Origin: an uncultured Alphaproteobacteria bacterium
GTDB taxonomy: Bacteria; Pseudomonadota; Alphaproteobacteria; Rhizobiales; Aestuariivirgaceae
Assembly: GCA_945957365.1 (NCBI GenBank)
Contig: CAMFKI010000001.1
Location: forward strand, 1 to 64,000
DNA length: 64,000 nucleotides
Reading direction: 5' to 3'
This document shows, piece by piece, positions 54,569-63,965 of this stretch (the stretch's first letter is position 1; each line of letters begins with the position of its first letter). A model generated the notes under the pieces. It was not told where the DNA came from and searched no databases. It saw nothing but the letters and a program-made list of their open reading frames with translations. The position numbers and the translations under genes are program-made.

Positions 54569-55474
54569 TCAGGCCCCGTCCACGTAAGGCCACAGGTCGG
54601 CCCGGTCGAGGATCGAGCGCATCAGCGAGCGGTTGACGTTCAGTGCATTGGCCAGCATCGAGAAACCGGAATATCCCGTCTTCACCTGGCCCGGCGCGCG
54701 CAGAATGATCAGCTTGCGGGCCAGCGCCAGGGTGAAGAGATCGAGGATGCTGTCGGTATTGCGCGCCACGGCGACTGCAGGGTCGGGCTGCTGGTGCAGC
54801 GGGCGGCCGCCAATGTCGGGGAGATCGGAGAAGGAATGAACCGTGGTCGCGGGCAGCATCTCGCGCGCCACGCGGATCACCTCGACATTGTCGGTGGCGA
54901 GGAAGAGGTCGGTGACGCCGCTTTCCGCGATCTGGGTCAGCGCCGGACGGTAGTCCGAGGTCAGGTCGGTGTTGCGCACGTGCATGGCGACGTAGTTGCG
55001 CGGCATCGCGCGCAGGCGCAGGACGAGCTGGTCGGCCACGCGGTCGTGCAACCGCATGCGCAACAGCGCGAATAGGGAGTTCAGGCCGCCACCGCACTGG
55101 CCATGCACCAGGAGGGGCTGCGGATACTCCTTGCGGAAGTCGAACGCCACCGGCGCACCGGACCCGATGTGGCAGACCAGACGGCGTTCCTCGATCCAGC
55201 GTGACCGGTAGCTGCTGACAACGCCTTTCAGGACCCGCGGCACCACATCGAAGCTGTCGAGTTCGGCGTCGCTGAAGGGATTGGACAGGATGAGCGTGGG
55301 CTGGCGCGAGACGAAATAATTGGAAAACGGGCTGCGGAAGTGGCCGATGTTGCGATATCCGGTATCGACGATGACGGTGCGGCCGAAGGCTTCCCCGTAG
55401 CGGCAGCAATGTTCGATCTGGTTCAGCATGTCATTGAGGCCGCACTCGGGTCGGCACAGCACGTATCGCGTCAT
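54569..55474 (-). CDS. fucosyltransferase-like protein
   Basis: About 301 residues from ATG 55474; a TTG at 55531 is an alternative. It has the segments ECGLNDMLNQIEHCCRYGEAF near the N terminus and AMHVRNTDLTSDYRPALTQIA then TDLFLATDN. These recall the H-x-R-x-T/G-D acceptor or donor-binding motif and DxFxATDN of the NodZ/FUT8-type fucosyltransferase superfamily. No signal peptide or membrane helix. The acceptor is unknown. No other glycan gene is adjacent. Confidence 0.6.
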   Translation of the reverse strand: MTRYVLCRPECGLNDMLNQIEHCCRYGEAFGRTVIVDTGYRNIGHFRSPFSNYFVSRQPTLILSNPFSDAELDSFDVVPRVLKGVVSSYRSRWIEERRLVCHIGSGAPVAFDFRKEYPQPLLVHGQCGGGLNSLFALLRMRLHDRVADQLVLRLRAMPRNYVAMHVRNTDLTSDYRPALTQIAESGVTDLFLATDNVEVIRVAREMLPATTVHSFSDLPDIGGRPLHQQPDPAVAVARNTDSILDLFTLALARKLIILRAPGQVKTGYSGFSMLANALNVNRSLMRSILDRADLWPYVDGA

Positions 55475-55631
55475 CAAGGCCACCTGCAGTCTGTTGCGGT
55501 GGGTTGTAGCAACCGTTTGCGCGGAACTCAAACGGGCACCGTAGAAAAGACGGCAGCCGGAAAGCCTGTGGGCTTCCGGCTGCGTCCCCCGGTCGCGGAT
55601 GTCCCCTGGCGGGGTCAGTCCGGACTGCTTG

Positions 55632-57032
55632 TCAGATCACGTTTTCCGCCTTGAGTTCGGCGCTGGCTTTGATGATGGCGCGCTTCAGCGTGTCGACGAC
55701 GAAGTCGACCTGCTCCCGCGTGATGGTGAGCGGCGGCGACAGCACGTCGAGGTGGCCGATGGGGCGCACCAGCAGGCCATCGGCCTCGCAGGCGTTGGAA
55801 ATGCGCTTCGAGATGTTGCAGCTGTCGGGCAGCCGCTCGCGCGTCTTCTTGTCCTTCACATATTCGACGCACATCATCAGCCGGCGGCCGCGAACGTCGC
55901 CCACGATGTCGAAGTCGCGGAGTTCGCCGAGGCGCTTCTCGAGATAGTCGCCGACCCGGGCGGCATTGCCGCACAGGTCTTCGCGCTCGATGATCTCGAT
56001 GTTCTTGAGCGCCACGGCGCAGGCCACCGGATGGCCCGAATAGGTGTAGCCATGGGTGAACCAGACGTCCGGGTCGGCCGCCGAAATGCCTTCATAGACC
56101 GCGTCCGAGAAGATGACGGCGGAGAGCGGGATATAGCCCGACGTCAGTCCCTTGGCGCAGAGGATCATGTCCGGGATGATTCCGAACTCGGCCTCCGAGG
56201 CGAAGAAGTGCCCAAGCCGGCCGAAGGCCGTGACGATCTCGTCGGCGATGAACAGGATGCCGTGCTTCGTGCACAGTTCGCGCATGCGCGGCAGGTAGTT
56301 GGGCGGCGGCATGGTGACACCGCCCGAGGCCTGCGCCGGCTCGGCGATGAAGCAGGCGATGTTCTCCGGACCCAGCTCGGCGATCTTGGCTTCGAACTCG
56401 GCGACGAGGAAATCGCTGAAGGCCTCGAGGCTCATGCCTTCGGAGCGGCGATAGGGATAGGGTGCCGACAGGTGATGGACGAGGTCCGGGATATACTTGA
56501 AATGCTCGGACTGGTCGCCGTCGCGCTTGCCCACCGTCATGCCGAGATAGGTCGAGCCATGATAGGAATTCTTGCGCGAGATGACATAGCGGCGCGAGCC
56601 CTGGCCGCGGCGCGACTGGTAGAAATGCGCCATGCGGATCGCCGTGTCGACGGCGCAGGAGCCGGACGTGGCATAGGCCACGTGGTTGAGCGTGCCGGGC
56701 GCCAGTTCCGCCAATTTGGCGGCCAGACGTGCGGCCGGGGCGTTGGTGACGTCGACGAAGAAATTCGAGTAGCACAGCTGCAGCGCCTGCTCGGCCATGG
56801 TCTCGGCGATTTCCTTGCGGCCATAGCCGGCATTGACGCACCACATGCCGCCGATGCCATCGAGATAGCGCCGGCCGGAGGCATCGGTCACGTAGCAGCC
56901 GTCACCCTCGACGAGGACGAGCGAGCCTTCCTTCTTGAAGCTGTCGAAGTGCTGATAGGGATGCAGGACATGGTCATGGTCCTGTTGCCAGAGTTCCTGG
57001 GCGTTGAAGCGGTTGCCAGCCTGGTGCAGCAA
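55632..57032 (-). CDS. class III (omega) aminotransferase
   Basis: About 466 residues. PLP enzyme of the class III fold: glycine-rich ATSGSCAVDTAIRMA near 130, acidic D in FIADEIVTAFGRLGHFF near 265, and the lysine that binds PLP in ILCAKGLTSGYIPLSAV near 295. It resembles aspartate-aminotransferase-family and beta-alanine- or taurine-pyruvate transaminases; substrate not determinable. TTG 57032 is the likely start because AGGAGGAG lies 8 bases before it. A palindrome at 57053-57068 sits just upstream. Confidence 0.88.
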   Translation of the reverse strand: MLHQAGNRFNAQELWQQDHDHVLHPYQHFDSFKKEGSLVLVEGDGCYVTDASGRRYLDGIGGMWCVNAGYGRKEIAETMAEQALQLCYSNFFVDVTNAPAARLAAKLAELAPGTLNHVAYATSGSCAVDTAIRMAHFYQSRRGQGSRRYVISRKNSYHGSTYLGMTVGKRDGDQSEHFKYIPDLVHHLSAPYPYRRSEGMSLEAFSDFLVAEFEAKIAELGPENIACFIAEPAQASGGVTMPPPNYLPRMRELCTKHGILFIADEIVTAFGRLGHFFASEAEFGIIPDMILCAKGLTSGYIPLSAVIFSDAVYEGISAADPDVWFTHGYTYSGHPVACAVALKNIEIIEREDLCGNAARVGDYLEKRLGELRDFDIVGDVRGRRLMMCVEYVKDKKTRERLPDSCNISKRISNACEADGLLVRPIGHLDVLSPPLTITREQVDFVVDTLKRAIIKASAELKAENVI

Positions 57033-57052
57033 GATGCGATCTCCTCCTGAAG

Positions 57053-57068
57053 TTGAATGGCCGTTCAA
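57053..57068. promoter_or_regulatory. palindromic operator-like site
   Basis: TTGAATGGCCGTTCAA, a near-perfect 16-base dyad (TTGAA and TTCAA arms) about 20 bases before the aminotransferase start and directly upstream of its Shine-Dalgarno sequence. Such dyads bind TetR-, LacI- or GntR-type repressors. The regulator is unknown. Confidence 0.5.
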
Positions 57069-57187
57069 TATCACAAAACGGCGCAAATGGCCAGCGCACG
57101 AACATCACCTAACCTGTGACTTTTCCTTGTGCCTCAGGCCATCGGCCACCTCCTCCCATCGCCTGCCACAACGAGAGAAGGGATGAG

Positions 57188-58483
57188 CTAGACCAGCAGT
57201 TCGCGGCGGCGGTTGACGTAGCCTTCGACCGCCCCCACCACGCGGTCGCAGTCGGCGTCGGTCACCATCAGCGACAGCGCCATGAAGCCGCGCTCGGCCA
57301 TGTAGATGCCCTGCTCCAGAAGGTCGAGGAACAGCAGCTGGCGCAGCCGCTTGTCGGTATGCTCGATGTCATGCGGCGAGTTGATCTCGCCCGCCGTGGG
57401 GTGGATGACGATCATCGAGCCCTGCCCCATGGCCTTCATCTTTACCTGGTAGCGCATGAACAGATCGTTGAGACTGTCGCGCAGGCGGTCACCGCGGGCA
57501 TTGAGCGCAGCACAGGCCTCGGGCGTGTAGATTTCCGTCATCGCCACGTGGCCCACGTTCATGGTCAGCGTGTTGTTGTTGAAGGTGCCGGCATGCGGCA
57601 GCGCCGTGGGGCTCGTCGGGTCGAACAGCGCCATGATGTCGGCGCGGCCGCCGAAGGCCCCGAAGCTCATGCCGCCGCCCACGTATTTGCCGAGTGTCTT
57701 CAGGTCCGGCTCGATTCCGGTCTTGGCCGAAAGCCCGCCGGGAGCAAGCCGCGAGGTCATCACCTCGTCGAAGATCAGGACGATGCCGCGCTCTCTCGTC
57801 TCTTTGCGCAGCATGGCGAGGAAGTCCGCGCTGGCCGAGATTCCGCCGCCGCCGCCCAGCATCGGCTCGAGGATCACCGCCGCCAGATCACCGGCATTCT
57901 CCGCGATGAGCCTTCGGGTGGCCGCGACATCGTTGTATTCGCCCATCACGCAGTCGAAGGGCGCATTCACCGGTGAGGCGCCGTGGCTGAAATAGAGCGT
58001 GCCACCGTGATAGCCGCCGGCCATCGGCATGATCTTCTTCTTCCCGGTGAAGCAGCGGGCGGCGGCCAGCGCCATCATGTTGGCTTCGGTGCCCGAATTG
58101 GTGAAGCGCACGAAGTCCATGTTGAATCGCCTGGTCACCACCTCGGCCAGCTTCACCTCGCCCTCGTGGTGGGCGCCGTAGTTCAGGCCATTGTCGAGCG
58201 CCGCGCGCGCGGCTTCGAGGATGCGCGGATGCGAATGGCCGTAGATGCCGGCGGAGTACTCGCCGAGGAGGTCGAGATAGCTGTGGCCGTCGATGTCGGT
58301 GATGCCGGCGCCTGCCGCCGTCTCCACCCGCAGCGGGAAGGGCGCGGTGAACAGCACGGTGCGGGTATTGCCGCCCGGCATCACGTGTGAAGCGCGCTCG
58401 TGCATTGCACGTGTCTTGGGGCGCTTTGCGGCGAAGGCGGCCTTCGCCTCCTCCAGTGCGGCATCGAGGCCGGCCTCGCTCAT
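57188..58483 (-). CDS. glutamate-1-semialdehyde-aminomutase-like aminotransferase
   Basis: 431 residues of the class III family nearest to HemL-type proteins. Features: PGGNTRTVL near 40, FTNSGTEANMMALAAAR near 125-140, D in LIFDEVMTSR near 225, and the PLP lysine in LKTLGKYVGGGMSFGAFGG near 257. Because haem synthesis in this group uses ALA synthase, it is probably a catabolic transaminase rather than the true HemL; not proven. Starts ATG 58483, overlapping the phosphoribosyltransferase stop by one base. Confidence 0.86.
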   Translation of the reverse strand: MSEAGLDAALEEAKAAFAAKRPKTRAMHERASHVMPGGNTRTVLFTAPFPLRVETAAGAGITDIDGHSYLDLLGEYSAGIYGHSHPRILEAARAALDNGLNYGAHHEGEVKLAEVVTRRFNMDFVRFTNSGTEANMMALAAARCFTGKKKIMPMAGGYHGGTLYFSHGASPVNAPFDCVMGEYNDVAATRRLIAENAGDLAAVILEPMLGGGGGISASADFLAMLRKETRERGIVLIFDEVMTSRLAPGGLSAKTGIEPDLKTLGKYVGGGMSFGAFGGRADIMALFDPTSPTALPHAGTFNNNTLTMNVGHVAMTEIYTPEACAALNARGDRLRDSLNDLFMRYQVKMKAMGQGSMIVIHPTAGEINSPHDIEHTDKRLRQLLFLDLLEQGIYMAERGFMALSLMVTDADCDRVVGAVEGYVNRRRELLV

Positions 58484-58980
58484 CACGCCGTCGCCTTGTC
58501 GCCGATGGGCGGCGCGAAGGTGAGGTGCATGTCCCACGGCAGGTAGATCCAAGTGTCCTGCGAGACCTCGGTCACGAAGGTGTCGACCAGCGGACGCCCT
58601 GCGGGCTTGGCATAGACCGTGGCGAAGTGAGCCTTGGGCAGCATTTCCCGGACCACGCGCGCGGTGGCGCCGGTGTCCACGAGGTCGTCGACGATGAGGA
58701 CGCCCTTGCCGCCCTCCGCGCCCGCAATGCCGCTGGCGATCGACTTCAGCACCTGGATCTCGCCCTGCTTGTCATATTCATAGGAGGCGACACAGACCGT
58801 CTCGATCACCCGGATGCCGAGTTCGCGGGCGACCACCGCCGCCGGAACCAGGCCGCCGCGGGTGACCGCGACCACCGCCGAGAACGGCCCCGCGGCAGAA
58901 AGCCGCCAGGCCAGCGCACGGGCATCACGATGGAACTGGTCCCAAGATACCGGGAAGCTCTTCTGCCATTTCTCGTCCAT
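58483..58980 (-). CDS. gpt: xanthine-guanine phosphoribosyltransferase
   Basis: 165 residues. Purine salvage enzyme that joins xanthine or guanine to PRPP. The PRPP loop is [16 protein letters not shown] near 92-107, and [19 protein letters not shown] is the N-terminal binding segment. The C-terminal [15 protein letters not shown] fits this family. The ATG at 58980 has GGCAGGTCAC upstream and replaces a longer frame through the intergenic gap. Confidence 0.88.
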   Translation of the reverse strand: MDEKWQKSFPVSWDQFHRDARALAWRLSAAGPFSAVVAVTRGGLVPAAVVARELGIRVIETVCVASYEYDKQGEIQVLKSIASGIAGAEGGKGVLIVDDLVDTGATARVVREMLPKAHFATVYAKPAGRPLVDTFVTEVSQDTWIYLPWDMHLTFAPPIGDKATA

Positions 58981-59039
58981 GTGACCTGCCCTCTGTTGGT
59001 CTTCGGATTTATGCCCGCCCGGGAGAGCGGGTGCAACGG

Positions 59040-59801
59040 TCACGACCAGCCGCGCGCCTTGCCTTCGGCGGTCAGCGCCTGGGCCATGCGGCACACCGCC
59101 TGATAGGCTTCCTCGAGTGCGGCCTCATCGCGCGAGCGCAGCACCAGGTTGGTGGCGAAGCCATCGGGCGCCTGGAACGGGTAGGACCCGATCACCACCG
59201 AGGGAAACAGCCGCTGGATCTGCCCCAGGGGCTGCGCCGCATCGCCCTCGCCGCCGCGGAACTCGACCTGGCGCGAGCGCATGGGAACGCCCGGCGTCAG
59301 GCGCCTGGCCACGTCCTCCATCATGGCGTTCATGATCTTCGGCACGCCCGCCATCACGAAGACATTGCCCATCTGGAAGCCCGGCGCGCGCGACACCGGA
59401 TTGTCGATCAGCGTGGCGCCCCGCGGCATCCGCGCCATGCGCATGCGCGCCTCGTTGGGCTCCCTCCCCGCCTCCTTGAAGTAGGCGAGCAGGATCTCGA
59501 CGGCGCGCGGGTCATGTTCGCAGGGAACCCCGAAGGCTTTCGCCACGGCATCGGCGGTGATGTCGTCGTGGGTGGGGCCGATTCCCCCGGTCGTGAACAC
59601 ATAGCTGTAGCGCTGGCGCAGCGCGTTCAGCGCCGCGACAATCTCCTCCTCGACGTCGGGCACCAGCCGGGCCTCGCGCAGGTCGATGCCCAGCGCCGTC
59701 ATGTAATCGGCGATGAAGCCGAGATTCTTGTCCTTGGTGCGGCCCGAGAGGATTTCGTCGCCGATCAGCAGGACGGCGGCGGTGGGTTGTGCGCTGGTCA
59801 T
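59040..59801 (-). CDS. competence/damage-inducible CinA N-terminal-type (MoCF-like) protein
   Basis: 253 residues. A molybdopterin-binding-like fold as in the N-terminal half of Cin[17 protein letters not shown] near the start, [19 protein letters not shown] near 75-95, and the glycine/proline-rich CHDP-like segment after it. It lacks the C-terminal nicotinamide-mononucleotide deamidase half of full CinA. Starts of MTSAQP type at ATG 59801. Usual neighbour of metAP-radC in this class. Confidence 0.88.
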   Translation of the reverse strand: MTSAQPTAAVLLIGDEILSGRTKDKNLGFIADYMTALGIDLREARLVPDVEEEIVAALNALRQRYSYVFTTGGIGPTHDDITADAVAKAFGVPCEHDPRAVEILLAYFKEAGREPNEARMRMARMPRGATLIDNPVSRAPGFQMGNVFVMAGVPKIMNAMMEDVARRLTPGVPMRSRQVEFRGGEGDAAQPLGQIQRLFPSVVIGSYPFQAPDGFATNLVLRSRDEAALEEAYQAVCRMAQALTAEGKARGWS

Positions 59802-59999
59802 TCCAAGCCCCTGTTTCCCCTTGGCTGTGCCAGCGATGGCCATGGCCTGTCAATGTCGCAGCCTTCGCACTTGCGCCGGGCTCCGGCCAGCCCTATCTCC
59901 ACTGCAGATGGCGAAAAGCAGCAGTTGAGGCTGCTTCCTGATCCTGTAAACTGACCTGATTGACCTTTGACGCCCGCATCGGGCCGGATGATTCACGAA

Positions 60000-60818
60000 A
60001 TGACCTATGCCGAAGACGAAACCCCGTCCCGCTCGACCCGCATCAAGCTCCATGGCCCCGCCGATTTCGAGGCCATGCGCAAGGCCGGGCGGCTGACCGC
60101 CGAGGCGCTCGACCTGCTCGTGCCGCTGGTGAAGCCCGGGGTCACGACCGACGAGCTCGACCAGGTGATCGTCGATTTCGCCAAGGCGCACAACGCCATC
60201 CCCGCCCCCTACAATTACCGGGGCTATCCCAAGTCGATCTGCACCTCGATCAACCACGTGGTCTGCCACGGCATTCCCAACGACAAGCCGCTGCGTGACG
60301 GCGACATCGTCAACATCGACGTGACGCTGATCGTCGACGGCTGGCACGGCGACTCTTCGCGCATGTACATGGTGGGCGAGGTCAACCGCAAGGCGGAGCG
60401 CCTCGTCGAGGTCACCTACGAGTGCCTGATGCGCGGCATCGCCATGGTGAAGCCCGGCGCGCACCTGGGCGACGTCGGCTACGCCATCCAGACCTATGCC
60501 GAGGCCGAGCGCTGCTCGGTGGTGCGCGACTTCTGCGGCCATGGGCTGGGGCGCACCTTCCATGACCATCCCAACGTGCTCCATTACGGCCGCATGGGCG
60601 AGGGCGTGGAGCTGAAGCCCGGCATGTTCTTCACCATCGAGCCGATGATCAATTTGGGGAGGCCCCACGTGAAGATCCTCGGCGACGGCTGGACCGCGGT
60701 GACGCGCGACCGCTCGCTGTCGGCGCAATTCGAGCACACGGTCGCCGTCACCGAGACGGGCGTGGAAATCTTCACGCTGTCGCCCAAGGGCTTCGACCAC
60801 CCGCCCTACAAGGTCTGA
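60000..60818 (+). CDS. map: methionine aminopeptidase, type I
   Basis: 272 residues; ATG 59988 is an alternative start. It removes the N-terminal methionine of new proteins. Metal ligands are visible: D and D in [20 protein letters not shown] in [16 protein letters not shown] in [10 protein letters not shown] and E in [14 protein letters not shown]. It is of type Ia/Ib length, without the SH3-like extension. radC follows after 5 bases. Confidence 0.95.
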   Translation: MTYAEDETPSRSTRIKLHGPADFEAMRKAGRLTAEALDLLVPLVKPGVTTDELDQVIVDFAKAHNAIPAPYNYRGYPKSICTSINHVVCHGIPNDKPLRDGDIVNIDVTLIVDGWHGDSSRMYMVGEVNRKAERLVEVTYECLMRGIAMVKPGAHLGDVGYAIQTYAEAERCSVVRDFCGHGLGRTFHDHPNVLHYGRMGEGVELKPGMFFTIEPMINLGRPHVKILGDGWTAVTRDRSLSAQFEHTVAVTETGVEIFTLSPKGFDHPPYKV

Positions 60819-60823
60819 CCCGC

Positions 60824-61528
60824 ATGTCCGGCTTCGAGGACGCGGGCAACAAGCCGCTGCCTCATTTCCTGGGGCATCGCGAGCGGCTGAAGGAACGCTT
60901 CCGCGAGTCCGGCCCGGACGCCATGCCGGACTACGAGCTGCTCGAAATGGTGCTGTTCCGCGCCATAAAACGCGGCGACACCAAGCCCATCGCCAAGCAG
61001 CTGCTCGCCCGCTTCGGCACCTTCGCCGAGGTGCTGAGTGCCGAGCCGGGGCGGCTGATGGAGGTGCGCGGCGTGGGCGAGGCCGTCGCCACCGAGATCA
61101 AGGTCGTGCATGCCGCGGCCATGCGGCTGTTGCGCGGTGAAGTGCTGAACCGCCCGGTGCTCAACACCTGGAACGCCATCCTCGACTATGTGCGCGCCGC
61201 CATGGCCTTCAGCGACAACGAGCAGTTCCGCATCCTCTTCCTCGACAAGAAGAACCAGCTGGTGGCCGACGAGGTGCAGCAGCAGGGCACGGTCGACCAC
61301 ACCCCCGTCTATACCCGCGAAGTCATCAAGCGGGCGCTGGAACTGGGCGCTTCGGCCATCGTGCTGGTACATAACCACCCCTCGGGCGACCCGACGCCGT
61401 CGCTGGCTGATATCGAAATGACGAAGAAGATCGTCGATGCCGGCCAGCGGCTGGGCCTCGTCGTCCATGACCACGTGATCGTGGGACGGAAGGGGCATTT
61501 CAGCTTCAGGTCGAACGGGCTGATCTAG
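60824..61528 (+). CDS. radC: RadC family (JAB/MPN) protein
   Basis: 234 residues. N-terminal helix-hairpin-helix-like DNA-binding part ([20 protein letters not shown] near 35-55) and a C-terminal JAB domain with the metal motif H-x-H-x7-S/D ([11 protein letters not shown] near 180). RadC was named for repair but its role is debated. Begins 5 bases after map. Confidence 0.93.
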   Translation: MSGFEDAGNKPLPHFLGHRERLKERFRESGPDAMPDYELLEMVLFRAIKRGDTKPIAKQLLARFGTFAEVLSAEPGRLMEVRGVGEAVATEIKVVHAAAMRLLRGEVLNRPVLNTWNAILDYVRAAMAFSDNEQFRILFLDKKNQLVADEVQQQGTVDHTPVYTREVIKRALELGASAIVLVHNHPSGDPTPSLADIEMTKKIVDAGQRLGLVVHDHVIVGRKGHFSFRSNGLI

Positions 61529-61536
61529 CGACACCG

Positions 61537-61672
61537 GCCCTCATCCGCCCTGTCGGGCACCTTCTCCCATCCCTGCGGGACGGGAGAAGGACTCGTCGGG
61601 AGATCGCGCCACGAGCCCTTCTCCCGTCGGCGCAGCCGATGGGAGAAGGTGGCCGACAGGCCGGATGAGGGC
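61537..61672. repeat. long dispersed palindrome of the rhizobial kind
   Basis: An outer pair (GCCCTCATCCG facing CGGATGAGGGC) encloses several inner inverted boxes such as CTTCTCCCATC and GATGGGAGAAG, so 136 bases can fold back. It fills the gap between radC and the MocA/MoeA-like gene and probably ends both transcripts. Differs from the other repeat family in this window. Confidence 0.85.
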
Positions 61673-61690
61673 CTGCGTCCGCGAGTCGGC

Positions 61691-63295
61691 CTACCGCCCC
61701 CGCAGCGCCTCCAGCGCCTCCGGCGTATCGGCATCGACCAGCACCGCGTCGTCCGCCATCGCCACCTCGACGACCTCGTCCGCGAGCGCTTCGAACAGCG
61801 CGCGCGCGCCCTTGTCGCCCGTCATGCCCTTCAGCGCCTCGAAATGCTGCCGCCCCCACAATACCGGATTGCCGCGCTCGCCCTTGAACACCGGGACGCA
61901 GACCGAACGGTGCTCCGCCGGACTGTAGGCGGCGATCAGCCGGCGAACCGCCTCCGGACCGACGAGCGGCATGTCGCCGAGCGCGATCACCGCCACGTCG
62001 GTGTCGGGCGGCAGGGCCTCGATGCCAGCCCGCAGCGACGTCGACATGCCCTCGGCAAAACGGCCATTGTGCACCAGCGTCACCGGCAGGCCGTCGAGCG
62101 CCCCGGCGATCGCCGCCGCATCGCGCCCGGTCACCACCACGGTCAGGTCCGCCGCCTGGCGCATCGCGGCGACGCTGCGGCGGATCATCGGCTGGCCGTG
62201 CACGTCGGCGAGCAGCTTGTTCGACCCCATGCGCGACGACTGGCCGGCCGCCAGCACCACGGCGGCGACGCGCGGCGCGCGCTGCGGCTTGGGCTTTCCC
62301 TCGCGCGGGCTGGGCCGCGTGGGGATTTCGGCGAGGAGACCGCCCGCACCCATGTCCATGATGTCCTCGGGCGTCACCGTCAGCCCGGCCATCACGCGCG
62401 CCAGCACCCAGTCGAAGCCGTTGAGCTTGGGGCTGCGCGCGCAGGAGGGAACGCCGATCACCGGCACGTCCCCGAGGGTTCCGAACATCATCAGGTTGCC
62501 CGGATCCACCGGCATGCCGAGGTGCAGCACCATGCCGCCGGCCTTGCTCACCGCCATGGGAATGACGTCGCCACGGTCGGTGATCGCCGACGCGCCGAAC
62601 ACCAGTATGGGGTCGCAGCCCAGCGCATTCATCGCGGCGATGGCGGCCGTCACCTCGGCGATGTCATGCTCCACCACCCGCACGGCGGCCAGTGTTCCAC
62701 TTAGCGCGGCGATGCGCTCGCGCATGGCCTCTTCGGATTTCGCGATGATCGACGGCTTGGTCTGCGGCAGGCGGGTGATGACCAGTCCCGCCCGCTTGTC
62801 GCGGAAACCCGCCACCCGAACGAGCGGCTCGTTGCCGATGATCGCCAGCGCCTTCGCCAGCACGGCGCGCGGCACGGCGAAGGGGATCACCTTCACGGTG
62901 GCCACCATCTCGCGCTCCTCGACGATGGCGAAGGGCTGCACGGTGGCCAGCGTCAGGCTCTCGTGCAGGCGGTTCAGCGCCCGCACGCGTTCGACGTCGA
63001 CGATGGCGAGGCCGTGGCAGGTCGCATGGAGATTGGCGCGGCCGGTGAACGGGGCCTGCGCCGTGGTGCCCTCCGCACCGACGATCTTCGCCACCGCCGC
63101 AGCTGCGTCATCCTCCGGCACGTCGTCGGGCGAGAGTCGCGCCGCGAAGACGTGGCCGACACCCGAGGCTTTCAGCACGGCGATATCGTCGGCCGTCAGC
63201 GTACGGCCCTTCTTGAACATGCCGGCGTCATGCTTCAACGAATGCGCGAGGATGGCCCCCTCGGCATCGTCCAGCGGCAGTTCCCCGAAGGTCAT
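61691..63295 (-). CDS. molybdopterin-binding / nucleotidyltransferase fusion (MoeA-like plus MocA-like)
   Basis: 534 residues in two parts. The N-terminal 330 residues have the molybdopterin-binding (MoCF-like) fold (ALNAL-CDPILVFGASAITDRG and a later VIGVPSCARSPKLNGFDWVL). The C-terminal 200 residues form a nucleotidyltransferase (AAVVLAAGQSSRMGSNKLLADVHG at about 335), like MocA, which makes molybdopterin cytosine dinucleotide. This fusion is found next to xdhC-type genes and serves molybdenum-hydroxylase enzymes such as CO or xanthine dehydrogenase. Confidence 0.87.
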   Translation of the reverse strand: MTFGELPLDDAEGAILAHSLKHDAGMFKKGRTLTADDIAVLKASGVGHVFAARLSPDDVPEDDAAAAVAKIVGAEGTTAQAPFTGRANLHATCHGLAIVDVERVRALNRLHESLTLATVQPFAIVEEREMVATVKVIPFAVPRAVLAKALAIIGNEPLVRVAGFRDKRAGLVITRLPQTKPSIIAKSEEAMRERIAALSGTLAAVRVVEHDIAEVTAAIAAMNALGCDPILVFGASAITDRGDVIPMAVSKAGGMVLHLGMPVDPGNLMMFGTLGDVPVIGVPSCARSPKLNGFDWVLARVMAGLTVTPEDIMDMGAGGLLAEIPTRPSPREGKPKPQRAPRVAAVVLAAGQSSRMGSNKLLADVHGQPMIRRSVAAMRQAADLTVVVTGRDAAAIAGALDGLPVTLVHNGRFAEGMSTSLRAGIEALPPDTDVAVIALGDMPLVGPEAVRRLIAAYSPAEHRSVCVPVFKGERGNPVLWGRQHFEALKGMTGDKGARALFEALADEVVEVAMADDAVLVDADTPEALEALRGR

Positions 63296-63296
63296 G

Positions 63297-63965
63297 TCAG
63301 CTGCCCAGCCTCAGGCAGCGCGTCACCTCGCCCATGATCGACACCGCGATCTCGGGCGCGCCCTTGGCGCCGATGTTGAGGCCGATCGGACCATGGATGC
63401 GCGCCAGCTGGTCCTCGCTGAAGCCCTGATCGCGCAGCCTCTGGCCGCGCGACGCTTGCGTCTTCTTCGAGCCGAGGGCGCCGATGTAGAACACGTCGGA
63501 TTTCAGGGCGGCATGCAGTGCGGGATCGTCGATCTTCGGATCGTGCGTCAGCGCGATCAGCGCGGTGCGCGGGTCGAGGCCGATGCGCGGGATCACCTCG
63601 TCCGGCCACTCGGCGTGAAGCGCGATGCCGGGGAAGCGTGCGCCCGTCGCGAAGGCGCCGCGCGGATCGATGACGGTGACGTCATAGCCCAGCTGCTGCG
63701 CGATGGGGATCACGCTCTGCGCGATGTGGACGGCGCCGATGATGACAAGGCGCAGCGGCGGATTGTGGATGTTGATGAACTGCCCGTCATGGCTTCCCGA
63801 CTGGTCGAAGCGGAAGGCCTCGTCGAGCTTCTCCGCCAGCGGGTCCGCTGCCGCCGCACCGCGCGGCACGATGCGCTGTTCGCCGGTCTCCAGATTGGTG
63901 ATCAGCGCCACCGCCTGCCGGCCGGCACGCGCCGCCAGCAGCTGTTCGAGGATGTCGCGCTTCAA
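63297..63965 (-). CDS. XdhC-family accessory protein
   Basis: 222 residues. An N-terminal XdhC_CoxI segment (about 1-75) is followed by a Rossmann-like domain, with LVIIGAVHIAQSVIPIAQQL near 72-91 and the conserved VIDPRGAFATGARFP. XdhC brings the sulfurated molybdenum cofactor to xanthine-dehydrogenase-type enzymes. It starts with TTG 63965, with GGAG 8 bases upstream, overlapping the previous gene's stop. Its end lies 1 base from the MocA-like fusion, so the three form an operon. Confidence 0.87.
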   Translation of the reverse strand: MKRDILEQLLAARAGRQAVALITNLETGEQRIVPRGAAAADPLAEKLDEAFRFDQSGSHDGQFINIHNPPLRLVIIGAVHIAQSVIPIAQQLGYDVTVIDPRGAFATGARFPGIALHAEWPDEVIPRIGLDPRTALIALTHDPKIDDPALHAALKSDVFYIGALGSKKTQASRGQRLRDQGFSEDQLARIHGPIGLNIGAKGAPEIAVSIMGEVTRCLRLGS

